From the NCBI GenBank assembly GCA_029962745.1, contig CM057159.1, positions 29,157,575 to 29,221,574 on the forward strand: 64,000 nucleotides of DNA, read 5' to 3'. The stretch is from Echinometra lucunter. Taxonomy: Eukaryota; Echinodermata; Echinoidea; Camarodonta; Echinometridae. The position numbers and the translations under genes were made by a program. This document shows, piece by piece, positions 1 through 12,841 of this stretch (positions are counted from its first letter, which is position 1; each line of letters begins with the position of its first letter). The notes under the pieces are model-generated. The model saw nothing but the letters and a program-made list of their open reading frames with translations, had not been told where the DNA came from and ran no database searches.

Positions 1-2599
1 TGTGTTGATGTAGTCTAGATTTTTGTGTGCAGTGAATAAACAGAGGTGGTGTATGAAACGCGAGCAGGTAAACTGGATCTTTTCCGGACATTGTCTTGCA
101 TCCTGAAGGCCCAAGGAGATTGTCTGGCATGGAAATCAGATATAGAGTAAAAAGTCTTCATAAATACTCGATTCACACCCCAAAATCTATTCTTAAGATT
201 AACAGATAAGATCTTTATTCTCCCTTTGAAATGAATTTTGGGAAAAATGTTCAGAAAATAAAAGTTCTTTTCATTTTACCAACCCCTCACCATTTCCGTC
301 AAGAGTTTGACGAATAGACACCAAGTCAATATGTAACAGAAGACGAAAAACTTTTACACTCTGATTGCATAACATCTAATCATCCCTTGCTTTTCCACGA
401 TCCTATAAAAGATGTGCACCCGGGTCAACGACATGAATAGGTTCTAAAAGATTCTCTTTTTTCATCATTGCCTTCAGATCTAATTAATGAAACCCCCTAA
501 AGTACCCGCGAGTCCTCTTAACAAGCCTAACTATACACCTTAAGGTCTAATTACTAAGAATCCCTTACAACAAGTGCATAGGCATCGACTTACAACTCAC
601 AGAAGAATCCCGCCCCTAGCAAAAGGCATGAATTTCAACTTCTATCTCAGATTTCTCATCTCTCTGAATTGGAATTCTGTATTTTTGGAAGAATCAATTC
701 AGTGTTTCAGAGAAGGAGACCTGGGGAGAAAATGAAATGGAGAAGAAAAAAACAAGGGAAGGTTTCAAAAGAGTGCAAAATGCGCCAAGCATAAAATCAG
801 TATTGGGCAGATTGCATGAGAAATTAACAAGGAAAAGGTTGGGAGGAAAACGAAACGTAAAGCGATATTCTTTTCAATTATAGCATGCAACATGAAATTG
901 AGAATAATTAAAATGAGAACAAGTTATAGTAACTGAAACCACGTTATCATGCATGGCTGTAGCATATTATGAAGAGCAAAATAAAGGAAAGGAAGAATTC
1001 TGAAATTGCTGAAGATGCATTGATAAAATTTAAAGAGGTAACAAATCTTTACATCTTATCCACTTCCTCTCTTTTCCTTTACAATTCTCTCTAAAACTTT
1101 TGCTTTTTATTACATCTTGTTTTAATTGACTTAACTTATTTTCTCTTTCTCTCGGCTCTCCCCCCCCCCCCTCCCCCTCTCTCTCTCCCCTCTTTGCCTC
1201 CCTTCTCTCTACCCATACTACAAAATACACATAATTTCTTCTCTCTCTGGGATGGTTCAGGTAAGGTTGTTCACCTCTGCGGCTCTTCCAATAAAGTACC
1301 CGAAGGAGAGTGCATGTCGGACCTATATTTACATGCACCAATAATTCATTGACATGTTAAAACGATTTACTGCAAAAGAAACATTTACTTCATCCTCAAT
1401 GTAATGGAAAAAAAGTTATGGGCAACTTTTTGTTTTTGTGCTCAATATGTTCAGAGTTATTTCGTAAAAAGCCGAAGTGTTATATTCACAGAAAACGTAG
1501 CAATATATTTTTCTAGGCCACCCTGTATTGAGCAGAGCGCATCTAAACATATTCATATTTTAAGCAATACTAGTAACCCCATTCTCTACTTATCGAATAC
1601 CGAAAAATTACTGAAATTATTAGCAATTTGCAATTAGTGTTTGAAATGTTGTTTACTTCAGTACACAACGTGAAATACACTTTAAGAATTAAGATAAATT
1701 GGTTGTCTTAAGGCAATTAAGAAAAACTTTGAAATTTCTATAGAGCCTGCTTGAAACCTTGCTTTTATCACTAATCTGTTATTTTCTGTCGTACCATTAA
1801 GTTTTTCTTACAGCAATTTATTAGTACCATTGATGTTCTCAACATACTTGGTATCATCTTTTTTAAATGTATGTTGTTATTGATAATATTATCGTACAAT
1901 GATATTCTTTTAGAACAATAATGCATGTAACCTTTAAAGTAAGGAGGGCATTTTTCGATGCATATCTTCATCGTTGTTGCAACAAGGGTGGATTGAAGAC
2001 ATATACAGTAAGTCACGGGACCGAATATGATTGTCTCCAATGAAAAGAGACGACGTGTTATTTGGCGCGCATTGCCGCGCAATAAATGCAAGGAAACAGA
2101 GCGTATGCTTGAGGAGATGAAGAAGAAGTGAGAGAGACCTGAGGCGATTATTCATTGTCTCTTCATCCACGCTCTGACAAAAGTGCAAGTAAACATTGCC
2201 CAAGGAGTAACATTGCTTTGTCTTAAGGAATACTAGTTCAATGTATGGAGATAACATGTATGTCATGCAGTCAGAAGTGCTTTATCCTAGATACCTTACC
2301 AAGCAATAAGCGACCGTCTGATCTTTAAATATAGAGAACGCCCGCCCAGAATATAAGATAAGTATTGTGATTTGAAAAGCTGGACGAAAGGTGGATTGTG
2401 CACAAGTATGGTTCTGTTGCACTTAAATGTACAAACATCAAAGGAAATACTCTCTCCTCAGTTCGAGTGTGAGAGAGATAAAACTGAGAGTTTTTCTTTC
2501 CTTCTCAGACTATGTCAACGTTTGCTTTATAATGACATTCTACCGCTATCCATCACCTGAGGTGTTTTTTTTTTAAACCAGTTGCACTCTTATCATGCT
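1..2599. other. gene-free stretch with a pyrimidine tract
   Basis: I see no coding sequence here. Short open frames lack coding character and recognisable domains. The only notable structure is a C/T-rich tract at about 1139-1211, including a run of about ten C. Confidence 0.6.
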
Positions 2600-2948
2600 T
2601 ATGAGGATGAGAAAGAGAGACACAGAGACAGAGAGAGAGAGGGAGAGGGAGGAAAGCAGAAACAGAGATAGAAACAGAGACAGAAAGTGCAGCGGGTGGG
2701 GATAGAGGGATAGGGGTACGACAGAGAAGTAAAATCAAGGGGAATTTAATCATTTAGGGGATGATGGGAAAAGAGAATCATTATAAAACTAGAAATAACT
2801 TAAGAGTGAAAGGAGAGAAATAGAGAGAAAGAGAGAGAGAGAGAGAAGGGCAGGTTTGGAGACAGAGTGGGCGAGAGAAAGGGAAAGGAGAGAGAAAGAA
2901 AGAGAAAAAGAGAGATAGAAAGAGAAGAGACACAAAGGGGGGGGGTGA
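2600..2948. repeat. purine-rich (GA/GGA) tract
   Basis: Two blocks, about 2608-2690 and 2810-2948, are almost purely A and G on the + strand, built from degenerate GAGA, GGGAGA and GAAAGA units and ending in a run of about nine G. This is low-complexity DNA; the serine/leucine-rich open frames read from the other strand are artefacts of it. Confidence 0.8.
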
Positions 2949-3220
2949 CGGGGGAGGTAGTATTTAGGGAAGACGCGTAATGGTTTTGATTTATATTAAG
3001 TCTGACGGGAAAGTTACCTGCAATAAGCAATGAGTACAATTAGTTTGCATGAATAAAAAACAGGGGTTTTCCCATACGAAGTACCTTCAATCTTATCCTC
3101 ACTCTATCATGATAATGTGACATTCAGGTACATGTTTTAAGCTGATATTTTGTTTGAGTTGTACACCTGTACTAGCATTTACCTTAAATGGTTCAAAACG
3201 AATTTCGGACAATTTGAGTC

Positions 3221-3544
3221 CTGGGGGTGTTTCATAAGCTGTTCGTAAAGTTACGAATGACTTTACGAACGACTTGAATATGGCAAGCAAAATGTAATTC
3301 TCAGTCATTATAAATCGCATCAGCAAAAGGTGAAATATGCAGACGTAGATTAAAATTACTTTTGTTTACAAACATTTTCACTGTGAAGTAATTTTTACCA
3401 CAATTTAATTGAGATTACGAGAAATGCAGTCACACATTGTAAAAACGTCAGGAAAAACTTTGGGCATCCCATTTGGTACTTAATATTCAAGTCGTTTGTA
3501 AAGTCATTCGTAACTTTACGAACAGCTTTATGAAACACCCCCAG
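3221..3544 (+). mobile_element. MITE family A, copy 1 (long terminal inverted repeats)
   Basis: A 324-bp element with no coding capacity. It begins CTGGGGGTGTTTCATAA and ends with the reverse complement TTATGAAACACCCCCAG. The inverted repeats run about 59 bp, differing by one indel and one substitution. Each arm carries its own smaller palindrome, CGTAAAGTTACG followed by CTTTACG, so an RNA or single strand would form hairpins within a hairpin. A second copy lies inverted at 34445-34772, and its internal region matches as reverse complement, which establishes a dispersed family. I could not assign a superfamily or a clear target-site duplication. Confidence 0.85.
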
Positions 3545-5199
3545 TAATCTTAATTAGTACCTTGACAGATAAACGTACTCCATTAGTGCATTTTGTATGT
3601 TTTCTTGGTGCAAGAAGAGTAAAAAGAGGAAATGCTTATTTTTCACTTGATTCATTTTAGCCAGAATTCTCAGTTCCGGTTTATTCTTACCATCTGAAAC
3701 ATCTTAGGAAGAATCTGCGTAAACATGGTTTAAGCAATTATGAGTTAGATTTCACCATCGAAACATGTATGGGAAATGAAATGACTTGAAAATGTTTTTC
3801 TCAGTAAATAGCTCTGTGATCTTTTTTTTTTTTTTTTTTTTTTGGCGCTGGTTTCATATCAAAAGAAGATATATGTTGGTTTAATTTGATTTGGTGCCTA
3901 TGTGCACAGTGAAACATCCAACCACAAGATAGGTTGAGGATTTGGTTTGGTTGTCGCTATTTTTATAATTTTTTTTTTCTTCTTCAGTTGTAGTTAGAAA
4001 ATTTTCTAAAATACCTCTAAGTGCGGTCCAGAATGGAATGATACAATAAAATTATCTTGCCAAAACATCCTCATCATAGAGAAACATAGAACCAAGAGTT
4101 TTTAACTGATCAGGATTCAATGTCGATAGACCATCTCCCCATAACAGAAGAAAATGATTAGCCGCCTTGACATAAACAGTCCAAAGGCAAAACAAATATT
4201 AACATTCGGTCGTTATATCACGTCACATTTTTAATACAGTAATATTGCCGTTAACTCTACTACTGTAACCATGGTTACCATTTTCAAATTACTATGTTTA
4301 ACCTTCAGAAATAGGTCAAATATAATCTGAAGAGGAAATAGACAGGATCTCGGTATATTTTGGAAGCTCGTCTGCAGAAATGTACATTTTCTATTATTTC
4401 TTTTTTTTTAGTTTGGTGAATCCTTTACGTCAAGCAGTAATAGTCATCATCTTAGTTGACAGAAAAACGAGGCATGTCTCATCACTAATTCCTTTGTTGC
4501 AGAGCTTTTCACCATGCGAGGTAAATGTTTAACATCCTCTGAGGACATGTCATGAGGAATGTGGATGTATAGAAGAAACCATTTTACTTCTAAGATACTT
4601 CCTCGTTTGGGAGTATTCTACGCTCTCAAATAGCGATATGTGATCTACCAAAGTAATGAATTAAGTGCTGAGTGAGTCAACTTATCTCTCCAAGCAATTT
4701 GAAGTTCGATTAAGACCATCATATACCCCCTAGACAAAAATAATTATCTTTTGGGGGATCAGTTTTCCCTATGCTCTCGCATGATCCGAGTATCAGGGAT
4801 AGCATCATTAAGATTAAAGAAGATGAGCTCAGGACGAGTATGTCATGGAATTCTGTCCGGAGGCAGTGATGTAAAGGAAAATCAGGATATTCATCAAAAT
4901 ACATTGTATTATAAAATATAGTATTAATGAAATAAAAATGTCTAATTTTATGTAATTAATCCCCATGAAAGAATGTTTGCAGCGTTCTTTCCTATCATTT
5001 CTCGTTCACCATGTTCACAAGAGGGGAAATGTGAACTAGTTCTTAAATATGCTAAATGAAACCCAAGTGGAAGCTTGGCTCTTGAACATTATAGTAGATC
5101 ATTGCTTTTATCATGCATGTCATGCTTACACAATCGCAACTTTCTCAAAAGGTTGTAAGGAAGATTATAAGATAAACATACTTGATGCTAAAACATAAA
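3545..5199. other. gene-free stretch
   Basis: No credible ORF or RNA gene seen. It contains a run of about 22 T at 3822-3843 and otherwise ordinary AT-rich DNA. Confidence 0.55.
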
Positions 5200-5525
5200 A
5201 GATTTATCAAACATTTCAACAACTGATTGATTAAAATAATATTTCTATTTAAAAGCAGGGGGTAAAAATGTGAACACACCATCCCCCCTTTTCTAAAAAG
5301 TGTAGGGGGAATATACCTCCACCCCGGCATTTTCGCCTATGTGCACCCCAACACTTTTTTGGGGGGGGGGGGTGGGGGTTGCACATTGCCGAAAATTCCG
5401 GGGTGGAGGTATAATCCCCCTACACTTTTTAGAGAAGGGGGGATGATGTGTACACATTTTTACCCCCTACTTTTAAAAAGAAATAATGTTTTAATTCATC
5501 AGTTGTTGAAATGTTTGATAAATCT
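5200..5525. mobile_element. fold-back (palindromic) element
   Basis: The two halves are near-perfect reverse complements. The left arm starts GATTTATCAAACATTTCAAC near 5201 and passes through GGGGGTAAAAATGTG and GTGTAGGGGGA. The right arm returns through TACACTTTTTAGAGAAG and TTTTTACCCCC and ends at AATGTTTGATAAATC near 5524. Arms are about 145 bp around a centre at about 5360 that is a run of 13 G. Open frames on both strands are mirror images of each other and not genes. It is either a MITE with almost no interior or two copies inserted head to head. Confidence 0.85.
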
Positions 5526-7928
5526 ATCATAAACGACGGTAACAGTACTAAAATTTCTATTTGAAATGCTATCCAGAGATAGGATTGGAAGGTCCAGAGA
5601 GAGTGTGTGGGTATGTAAGCCGGTGGGTGAGGATGTGTGTGTGTGTGTACTCGTGTATGAGTTTCTCCAAAAGATTTCTATCATTACCCCCCCCCCCCCC
5701 CTCCACCCTCCCGCTTCTCGAAACGGATTCACCCGGTGGGGGTGCAAATGATAGTTCACATCTTTTTAGGTGCCTTCTATTGGGAAGAGAAGATTTGAAC
5801 ATGAACGTTTACTGGATTAGAATGAGATAAATCCTATAGCCGCCAGGAGGATCCTCTAAAATTGAAATACGACTACCCTTTATGAAACAACATCCTTTGG
5901 CTACATCTTCCGGGTCGCCATCTTTCCCAAACTTGATCACCTGAAAATAAATCCATGAGAACTTTCGAAAGAACAAATTCATCCTTTGTCCTTCCATATC
6001 CTATTCCATACCTTATAACCCTCGCCCTTTATGTTTCACCTTTCTTTTCCTAGGGGAGTGGGGTTATCAATAACAGGGATCAGTTGGGCAGTGAAGGAAC
6101 ATGATCGTCATACAAATAAGAAAAATAGCGGGAGATGCGAGACTTGATATGATGGAGGATTTACTTGGTGCCTTCCAGCTATGTACCTCAAATGATACAA
6201 CCCTGTCTGGTAGAAATCAAGACGAACGTGCTATTTCTTAAATTCACGCATGGTGCATACAGATTGCACTTTAAAGGGGCCACGGAACGCTTTTTAGAGT
6301 GTAATGGGGGGGGGGGGGGCGACACCCAACCAGGTGGAATCCAGGGGGCATAGCCTCGTGAAGCCTTTGGGCTTTCAACGTTTTTTTGAGCTTATGAGCA
6401 ATTTTAATGTGCATGCATTGGAGGGGGGGGGGGGGGGGGGAAGCTACAGCCACAGCAGCCCCGCTTCATGCTTGGCTAGGGAAACGTTGGTTCAAAGTAA
6501 CATTAGAATTCGGTTGTTACTTTGGTTCATCATAGGAAAGACGCTTTTATGAAATTGACTTGTATCTACCAAGAACATTATAATATCAATATTCTGTTTT
6601 TATAAAGAAATGATGTTGTTTTAATTTTTTCAAATTAAAATCATCCTTGCAGCCGAGTCTGTACGATTCATAGTAAAAATGATAATAAATCATCATCAGT
6701 GATTGTTATCGTCATTCAGTAACAGCAACCGTAACGTCTAAAGCAAACGTATAAATCCATGCATATCATTAGGTCTATAAGGTTTCTGGTAGAATTTTTT
6801 GCCGACATAGTGGCTCGTCTTTTAGATTCTCCTATTATTAATGATTCGTCTCCTAATGTGGATCCATTTCAACATATACCTAGGACACTCCTGATCCTAC
6901 CATGCTTACCCCCCCCCCATACTTAAATGACATCTAAATTAATTGTTTTAGCTTCTTGTTGATAACCATATCTTTAGCGCCAAATTAAGAACGTACCGAC
7001 AAATGGTTGTTTTTCAAAAGACGAAAAGAAAGAGAAAAACTAAGAAAATCGTTTGAAGAAAGTGCAATCAGATCTGTATGAGATATGCCATGATCTACCT
7101 TTACCGCTCTCTATCCATTCTAGCTGAGGAACCCGTTTGGAAAGGTCACAAGTATGAATTAGATATCTTTTGGAAAGGTGAGAAATGGACGCGGTACTTC
7201 ACACAAAACCTTCGGGGAATCGACACCGCTTGGGGGACATCTTTCACACCAGTGTAGTAATCTGCATGACCACGTGCTTCCGATTCTGTAATAAGGATAA
7301 GATAGGTAGGTGTACCCGGGCTTTTTAATGTGAAGATTCCATGATTACAAAGACTTTCAAGAAACTCAACTTGATGGCAATTTTAATACCGCCCTTAGAA
7401 ATCAAGTTTAGATGCCGTAATATGTCATTGTAACGCTCACACGTTTATCATATTTATATGAGGATAGAGAAGGCTATTGACTTTGTCCATGTTGCCTTAG
7501 GTTCATTTTTCGAAAGTACTTGTGATCGATTTGATGATAAAGGTATGGATGAGGGGATGAGAGGGTTATCTATTTCTAGACTGAGTAAAAGTTTTGTTGA
7601 GCTGTGATACCGCTGTCAAGGTTCCTCAGTGTGTTATCCTGCATGTAGGAAATATTTCACTTCAATTTCAGTTTCAGTTTTAACGAAACTTTATTCATTT
7701 TCATGGTCTTGAAACTGCATTTTAAAAATATAGGCAAAGAAAAAATGATCCCCCCCCCGAGTTGACTAAAGAGCTGTAGTCCTTATTCAAATAAAAAACC
7801 CAAACCGTAATGTAATCTCCAACTAAAAATTATTATTCATAACATTGATATAAATTATATCTTCAGTATAATCAGTATTCAGGTATTAATCTATGGTAGT
7901 TAATCTCGAAAAATCTAGAAAAAATGAT
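5526..7928. other. gene-free stretch with several poly(G)/poly(C) runs
   Basis: No gene recognised. Notable are homopolymer runs of C (about 5689-5701, 6909-6917, 7750-7757) and G (about 6306-6319, 6423-6440), and a short GT run near 5636-5648. Confidence 0.55.
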
Positions 7929-8110
7929 ACATGGTCAAAGAGGGCTACAGAATGGATGCCAAGATATGGAAAAAAAGATCTAGAGGGAGACAGAAACGTC
8001 GATGGCGGGATGATATTACAACATATGTGGGTAGTACATGGACAAGACTGGCCCAGGACAGGAAGATTAGGAGAAAATCATGAAGAGGGCTACATCCAGC
8101 AGTGGATGAC
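7929..8110 (+). pseudogene. non-LTR retrotransposon ORF2 C-terminal fragment, frameshifted
   Basis: Reading across two frameshifts recovers motifs typical of the region downstream of the reverse transcriptase in many invertebrate LINEs: WSKRATEWMPR, then RWRDDITTYVGSTWTRLAQDR, then EGYIQQW near the end. The first shift falls at the A-run near 7973-7979; the second lies between the LAQDR codons and the EGYIQQW codons. No catalytic FxDD domain, endonuclease or 5' part is present, so this is a dead 5'-truncated copy. The LINE clade cannot be set from so short a piece. Confidence 0.7.
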
Positions 8111-8151
8111 CTTAGCCTGGATGAGTTAATCGGGAAGAGAAATACCATCAC

Positions 8152-8167
8152 CTGATCTCGAGATCAG
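8152..8167. repeat. 16-bp perfect palindrome
   Basis: CTGATCTCGAGATCAG is its own reverse complement and lies just after the LINE fragment. No function is evident. Confidence 0.6.
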
Positions 8168-8329
8168 CTACAGCATTCATCATGTACATTTCTCTTCTTT
8201 CACTTATTATGAACATGAACAAGATTGGACGCTCCTTGAGCTCAAGACGTTGTCGTATCCTCCTTTACTTAGGGTTCAAGTTATATTCGATGCGGGTAAT
8301 GAACTCTACATGTGTAATCACAGCATACA

Positions 8330-8890
8330 CGCAGCACAGAATGGACAAAATTTGGGCAGTGGGCGAATTTATCTACCAAATGCTATTCGAATGTTGTAAA
8401 TCATTTCAAAACTGAGAGCTGAAATATGCATCGACACTGCTGAGTTCATCACAGTGTCCTATCTAGACTGATTCAATAGAAATGCTTTATTGTTATCATT
8501 AATAGGGTAATCAACTCTTGATGTGTTTATCACACACACACGCACGCGCGGGCACGCACGCACACAGTTCTGTCCGTGTTTAATGGTCAAAGTCGTCGGT
8601 GGCCGGATAGTTATTTTCTATCTCATCCATCACGTGCTATTCGATGTTATCTATAATTTTCCAGCTGAATGCTGAAAAGGCATCAACAACTCTGCTCATC
8701 TCATCAAAGCTTCATTATCCGATCGATTCAAAATATGCCCTTTATTAATTTAGGGATGTCTCAGTCACACATACACGCTGTATACGATGGCCAAATTTTG
8801 TTATTGGCCGAACTTTATTTCCTAACAAATCCACTGCACGCGGTATTTGATGCTGTCATAGCTGAATACTGAATTATGCATTGAAGACCT
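8330..8890. repeat. degenerate tandem repeat, unit about 200-250 bp
   Basis: Related blocks recur at about 8382 (TGCTATTCGAATGTTGTAA), 8636 (TGCTATTCGATGTTATCTA) and 8840 (CGGTATTTGATGCTGTCATA). Each is followed by variants of 'GCTGAA(T)...TATGCATCGA' or 'GCATCAACA...CTGCT'. A second shared block (ACAAAATTTGGGCAGTGGGC versus CCAAATTTTGTTATTGGCCG) precedes two of them. The copies are old and diverged. A short CA/CG-rich run sits at about 8532-8566. Confidence 0.45.
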
Positions 8891-9865
8891 CGGGACTTTA
8901 ACAATTGCAGACAAGAAATTCATCGGAGATATTTTTGCAATGTTTATTTAATGCGGAAAAAGTAGATGAATCGTTCAAACTATTGTGCTGCATTTTTTCC
9001 ATTTTCCAGTCTTGATAAATTATGGAAATAGATATCGGGCCGGCGGGCAATGGTTTAACTTTGAAAGGTTAACGGGAGCAGTATACTGAAGTGAGGGATG
9101 ATATCGATTACAGGAAGATCGTATCCGATACCTGGGGGAAATCTACACATCCTAGCTCTCAAAATTGAAGGGAAAACCTTAAAAAAAAAATCAATTGAGC
9201 GCACGACGAACGATATGCTTCATGCATACTGTTCTCATTTAAGCTTTCTTTCATTTTTTGCCACCGTGGATGTCATGAAAAGCGGTTCAGCTTTTCAGCA
9301 CAAAGAAGCTACTGGGGAGGAGAAAGACGCCATAAGTCATCATAGCCGCTATGAAAGGATTTTGTTTTAATGTCTATGACATAAAGAAAATTCTTAAAAG
9401 CGAATTTCAGTTTATGAGTATGTTTTCAATTAAATTTCGAAATCGGTATTTTTTTTCTTCATTTCATTTCATTCAGTGTCATTCAATTTCATTTAGGTTT
9501 ATTTATTAAAAGAAAACATTAAAAGTAGCAGCCAAAGGCTGAATCACATTGAATTTACAATTAAAAAGCAATGTGATAAGAAAATGATAAAATAATGTAC
9601 AACAAAATAGAAAATAGAAATAACATTATATATTCTTATCAAATGAAATTTCAAATATAACGACTGCACATTAACATTTATAGAAGTATATTTTCTTACC
9701 TCTTCTTTCCTTATATGTAAAGATATATTCTTCAAAAATTTTGTTGAATACAATTTTCTCTGCAGAATAAACCAATCCAAAACATTCAAATATGAGTAGA
9801 ATCCCCTTAGGCGGTAGAGATGGTGCTGGAGACGCCTTAGTAGTTTATGCAATCCTAAAGTTGTA

Positions 9866-9975
9866 AAGAAGAAGAAGAAAAGGAAGAAGAAGAAGAAGAA
9901 GAAGAAGAAGAAGAAGAAGAAGAAGAAGAAGAAGAAGAAGAAGAAGAAGAAGAAGAAGAAGAAGAAGAAGAAGAA
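9866..9975 (+). repeat. (GAA)n microsatellite
   Basis: About 110 bp of nearly pure GAA/AAG trinucleotide repeat, flanked by further purine-rich DNA to about 10105. Homopolymeric Phe/Leu/Lys frames through it are artefacts. Confidence 0.95.
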
Positions 9976-10290
9976 TGAGAGGAAGGAGAAGAAAAAGAAG
10001 AGAAAGAGAGCTGGAAAACACATTAGGGAGAGGGCTATGGACAAAGAGGTAAAGAAAGAGGAAGAGTGAAACGAAAAGAGAGGAAGAAAGGACTAGGTTA
10101 GGAGTAAAGAGGAGAGGAAAATACATAAACAATAATATAAATCCATAATTCCAGACATTTCCACACGATTCTAGTCAAATAAATCATTATGGGCGGAAGA
10201 AACATACACAACAGGCTACGATTGAGGAGAAGTAGAGAAACACCAAATTGAGCTGCTTTGGAAGAAAATGACAAAAAAATACACAAACAA

Positions 10291-10315
10291 AACACACACA
10301 CACACACACACGCAC

Positions 10316-10353
<38 letters not shown>
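10291..10353 (+). repeat. (CA)n microsatellite
   Basis: Dinucleotide CA repeat interrupted once by a CGCACCCT segment near 10312. Confidence 0.95.
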
Positions 10354-10357
<4 letters not shown>

Positions 10358-10510
10358 CACTCACAGCATATTAACATGATAAATCAAGAATACAATGATA
10401 AACGACAAAATTATCAATCATCAGATACTATAATGAACCTTTTAATACTTAAAGCCAAGATAATCGAATATCATTTTGGTTTCTCTTTCACGTGATTATT
10501 CCAGTATATT

Positions 10511-10728
10511 TGAAGAGCTTTCTTCCAAAAGACGCTAAATCCATTTTGATAACTTAAGAAAAATGCATTTCTCCGTAGGTTGTACATGTGTCAGTGGAAA
10601 TTTGATTATGTTTTGATTAAACTTTGCTTCAATTTTTTTACTCATAGCAAAATAGCACAATGATTTTATTACTCAGCTTTTATTTTTTAAAAAAATGGAT
10701 ATAACGCCCTTTGGAAGCAAGCTCTTCA
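10511..10728. mobile_element. MITE family B, short copy
   Basis: A 218-bp element with inverted repeats of about 37 bp. The left end is TGAAGAGCTTTCTTCCAAAA continuing GACGCTAAATCCATTTT. The right end is AAAATGGATATAACGCCCTT continuing TGGAAGCAAGCTCTTCA. The same end sequence, core TTCCAAAAGGCGCTAAATCC, recurs four times in the 31.1-32.0 kb cluster, so this is a dispersed family. No coding capacity. Confidence 0.75.
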
Positions 10729-12453
10729 TTTATATTTTACACAAGGAACAAATCATAATGGAATCTTGATATTAACTTGGATTTTAAAAAAAAAATAGGA
10801 GGAGAAGAGAGCGAAGGAGAGAGAGGGGGGAATTATTGTCACGGGTTGTGCCATGCCAGGAATGTCGAGGTATGAGAATTATAACTATTTTCTTACTTCA
10901 GGGATTGGAATCTCGCATCAATATCCTGCATACATATTTTTAATTGCATCTGTTATCGAAGAAATAAAACCAGCTTTGGTGTAGGCCTGGTTTCTTTTTT
11001 AATGATTAACTCAGAACTCCCTCAACCCTCACCTCTGGGGAATAGAGCAAATGATTGGCATTTCTTTAATTACTCATCCATAACCACTATAAGAGCAGAG
11101 TTAAGTTCATCAAGGTAAGGAGTTACTATAGTAAATAGAGTTGTTATGAGAAGTGTAAATTAGTTTTGTAAAGATGATGGTACTCCTGCTATGATTATTC
11201 ACCAACACAGGTTTTTTTTTATAGATTGTATCAAACACTGTAGATCAATGCTATTTATATTTTCACTTTTTAGTACTGAAATCAGCTCAGTGCATGATTT
11301 ACATAATTAATGTAAAATCATCCGTAAAAGCCATGCTATTGCTTCTTAGTATACTATGCCCTGAAAGGCACAGCTGTATAGAGATAAATCTAGAAGGATT
11401 GTTTATTCGATTATTGTCTTCATATTGCAAAAGATTTACCTCCATTTCTCCTGGAAAGTGCATTATTTGATAATATTTCCTTGATGAATATCCATAAAAG
11501 TTCTTTGAATTCATATTATCACCCTCTAACATGTATAAGTGCTTTTTGTATCTTTTTACATCTTTGCAAAGTAATGATAAAATACAGCATTTGAAAATCT
11601 AAAGCTTCTGTGTTTCAGGAGGCCGTTACATTTGGCGGTTTGAATACTAGTAAAGAAGAAATGAACAAGAAAAAATAACTAAATGAAAACCTAGTCTTCA
11701 GTAATTAAAATGTATCCTCTTTGGTATACTCTAAGTCAAAGTTCCTCTTTAACATCTTTTGCATAAAATTCACCTGCTTCTTTATAATTATGTGGAACAG
11801 AGTACGTCCTGTAGTATTCGTGTGGTCAGAGGGATGTATGAAAGAAAAATAGAAACCTCTGTCGAATTGATTTTAACCACCAAGGTAACATTGAGTAGCG
11901 CCATCTACATTCTCTTGGTCTGCTATCGTGATGAGAGGTGTGTTTTATTGGTGTATGGTTTTTCAGGTGACCCAGATTTCATTGACATGGTTTTAAGGCG
12001 ACTTTTAACGCATTAAAAGAATATATGACAGTGGAAAAGAGGATTTCGATGAAAATTTAGAGTAAAGCAGAGAGTGAGAGAAAATAAAGATAACCACAAC
12101 AGAACATAGAGTTGAAGGGATACGCCAACAGAGAAAGGCAAATATGTACTAAAACAAGATCGCGAGAGGCGTACAAGCATATAGGATAAGAGGTGTGTGG
12201 GAGGAAGGTTTGCATACGTGATTGAAACAGATGAGGAGAATGACAGAAAGGAGGAGAGAGACAGAAGGGGAAAGGTTGGACGAGGAGAGCAAAGACGAGA
12301 GCGAGAGAGATAGAAATTAAAAAAAAACTAGATAGGAAAACAGATGAAGAGCAAAAATAATTGACTCTAGAGCGTGTAAATTTTTTGTTTGTTTGTTTTG
12401 TTTTGTTTTTGTTTTTACAGATGTGTATCAATCAGATATACTTATTTACGCAT
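10729..12453. other. gene-free stretch
   Basis: No recognised gene. The segment at about 12056-12330 is purine-biased on the + strand, and a GTTT/GTTTT-rich run lies at about 12381-12416. The open frames seen are short and resemble no family I know. Confidence 0.5.
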
Positions 12454-12583
12454 TGGACCGACCTTTAACGTCACTATCCGAACGATGTGAATCAGACTCG
12501 AACCTGGGTCCGATTAGAGTCATTTTGTAAGTGAAGACGAAGAGCTGTAGGCGGAAGTTACCGCTAGACCAACTCCTGCTCCC
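12454..12583 (-). mobile_element. tRNA-derived SINE, copy 1
   Basis: Read on the minus strand, it has a pol III A box TGGTCTAGCGG (12561-12571) and a B box GGTTCGAGTC (12495-12504), followed by TTCGGATAGTGACGTTAAAG and GTCGGTCC. From memory, a 'GGATAGNACGTTAAA...GGTCC' 3' body is common in invertebrate SINEs. The A-to-B spacing is longer than in a normal tRNA and no cloverleaf forms, so I call it a SINE and not a tRNA gene. Confidence 0.65.
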
Positions 12584-12841
12584 TAGTTTGTATGCTATGA
12601 AAATTCGAGTTTGCAAAACGAACATTAAAACCACGTTATAAAACATACTTCTGTTATCTAATAGTGTAGACATAAAGAGGAACATAATTCTTCCACTCGG
12701 TTTTGTTTGTCGATATTTTGCTACCATCAACAGCCTGTTCTGATTCCACGTCATTTGCTCATCTATGATCATGAAGGTGTTGTCATGGTTATCCAACAAA
12801 AATACGGTGTGTACAAATACAAGATTATCATATTTTCTTAT

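Noticed and set aside
9544..10132. Long open frames of Phe, Leu or mixed residues on the minus strand
   Set aside because: They are translations of the GAA microsatellite and neighbouring purine tract.
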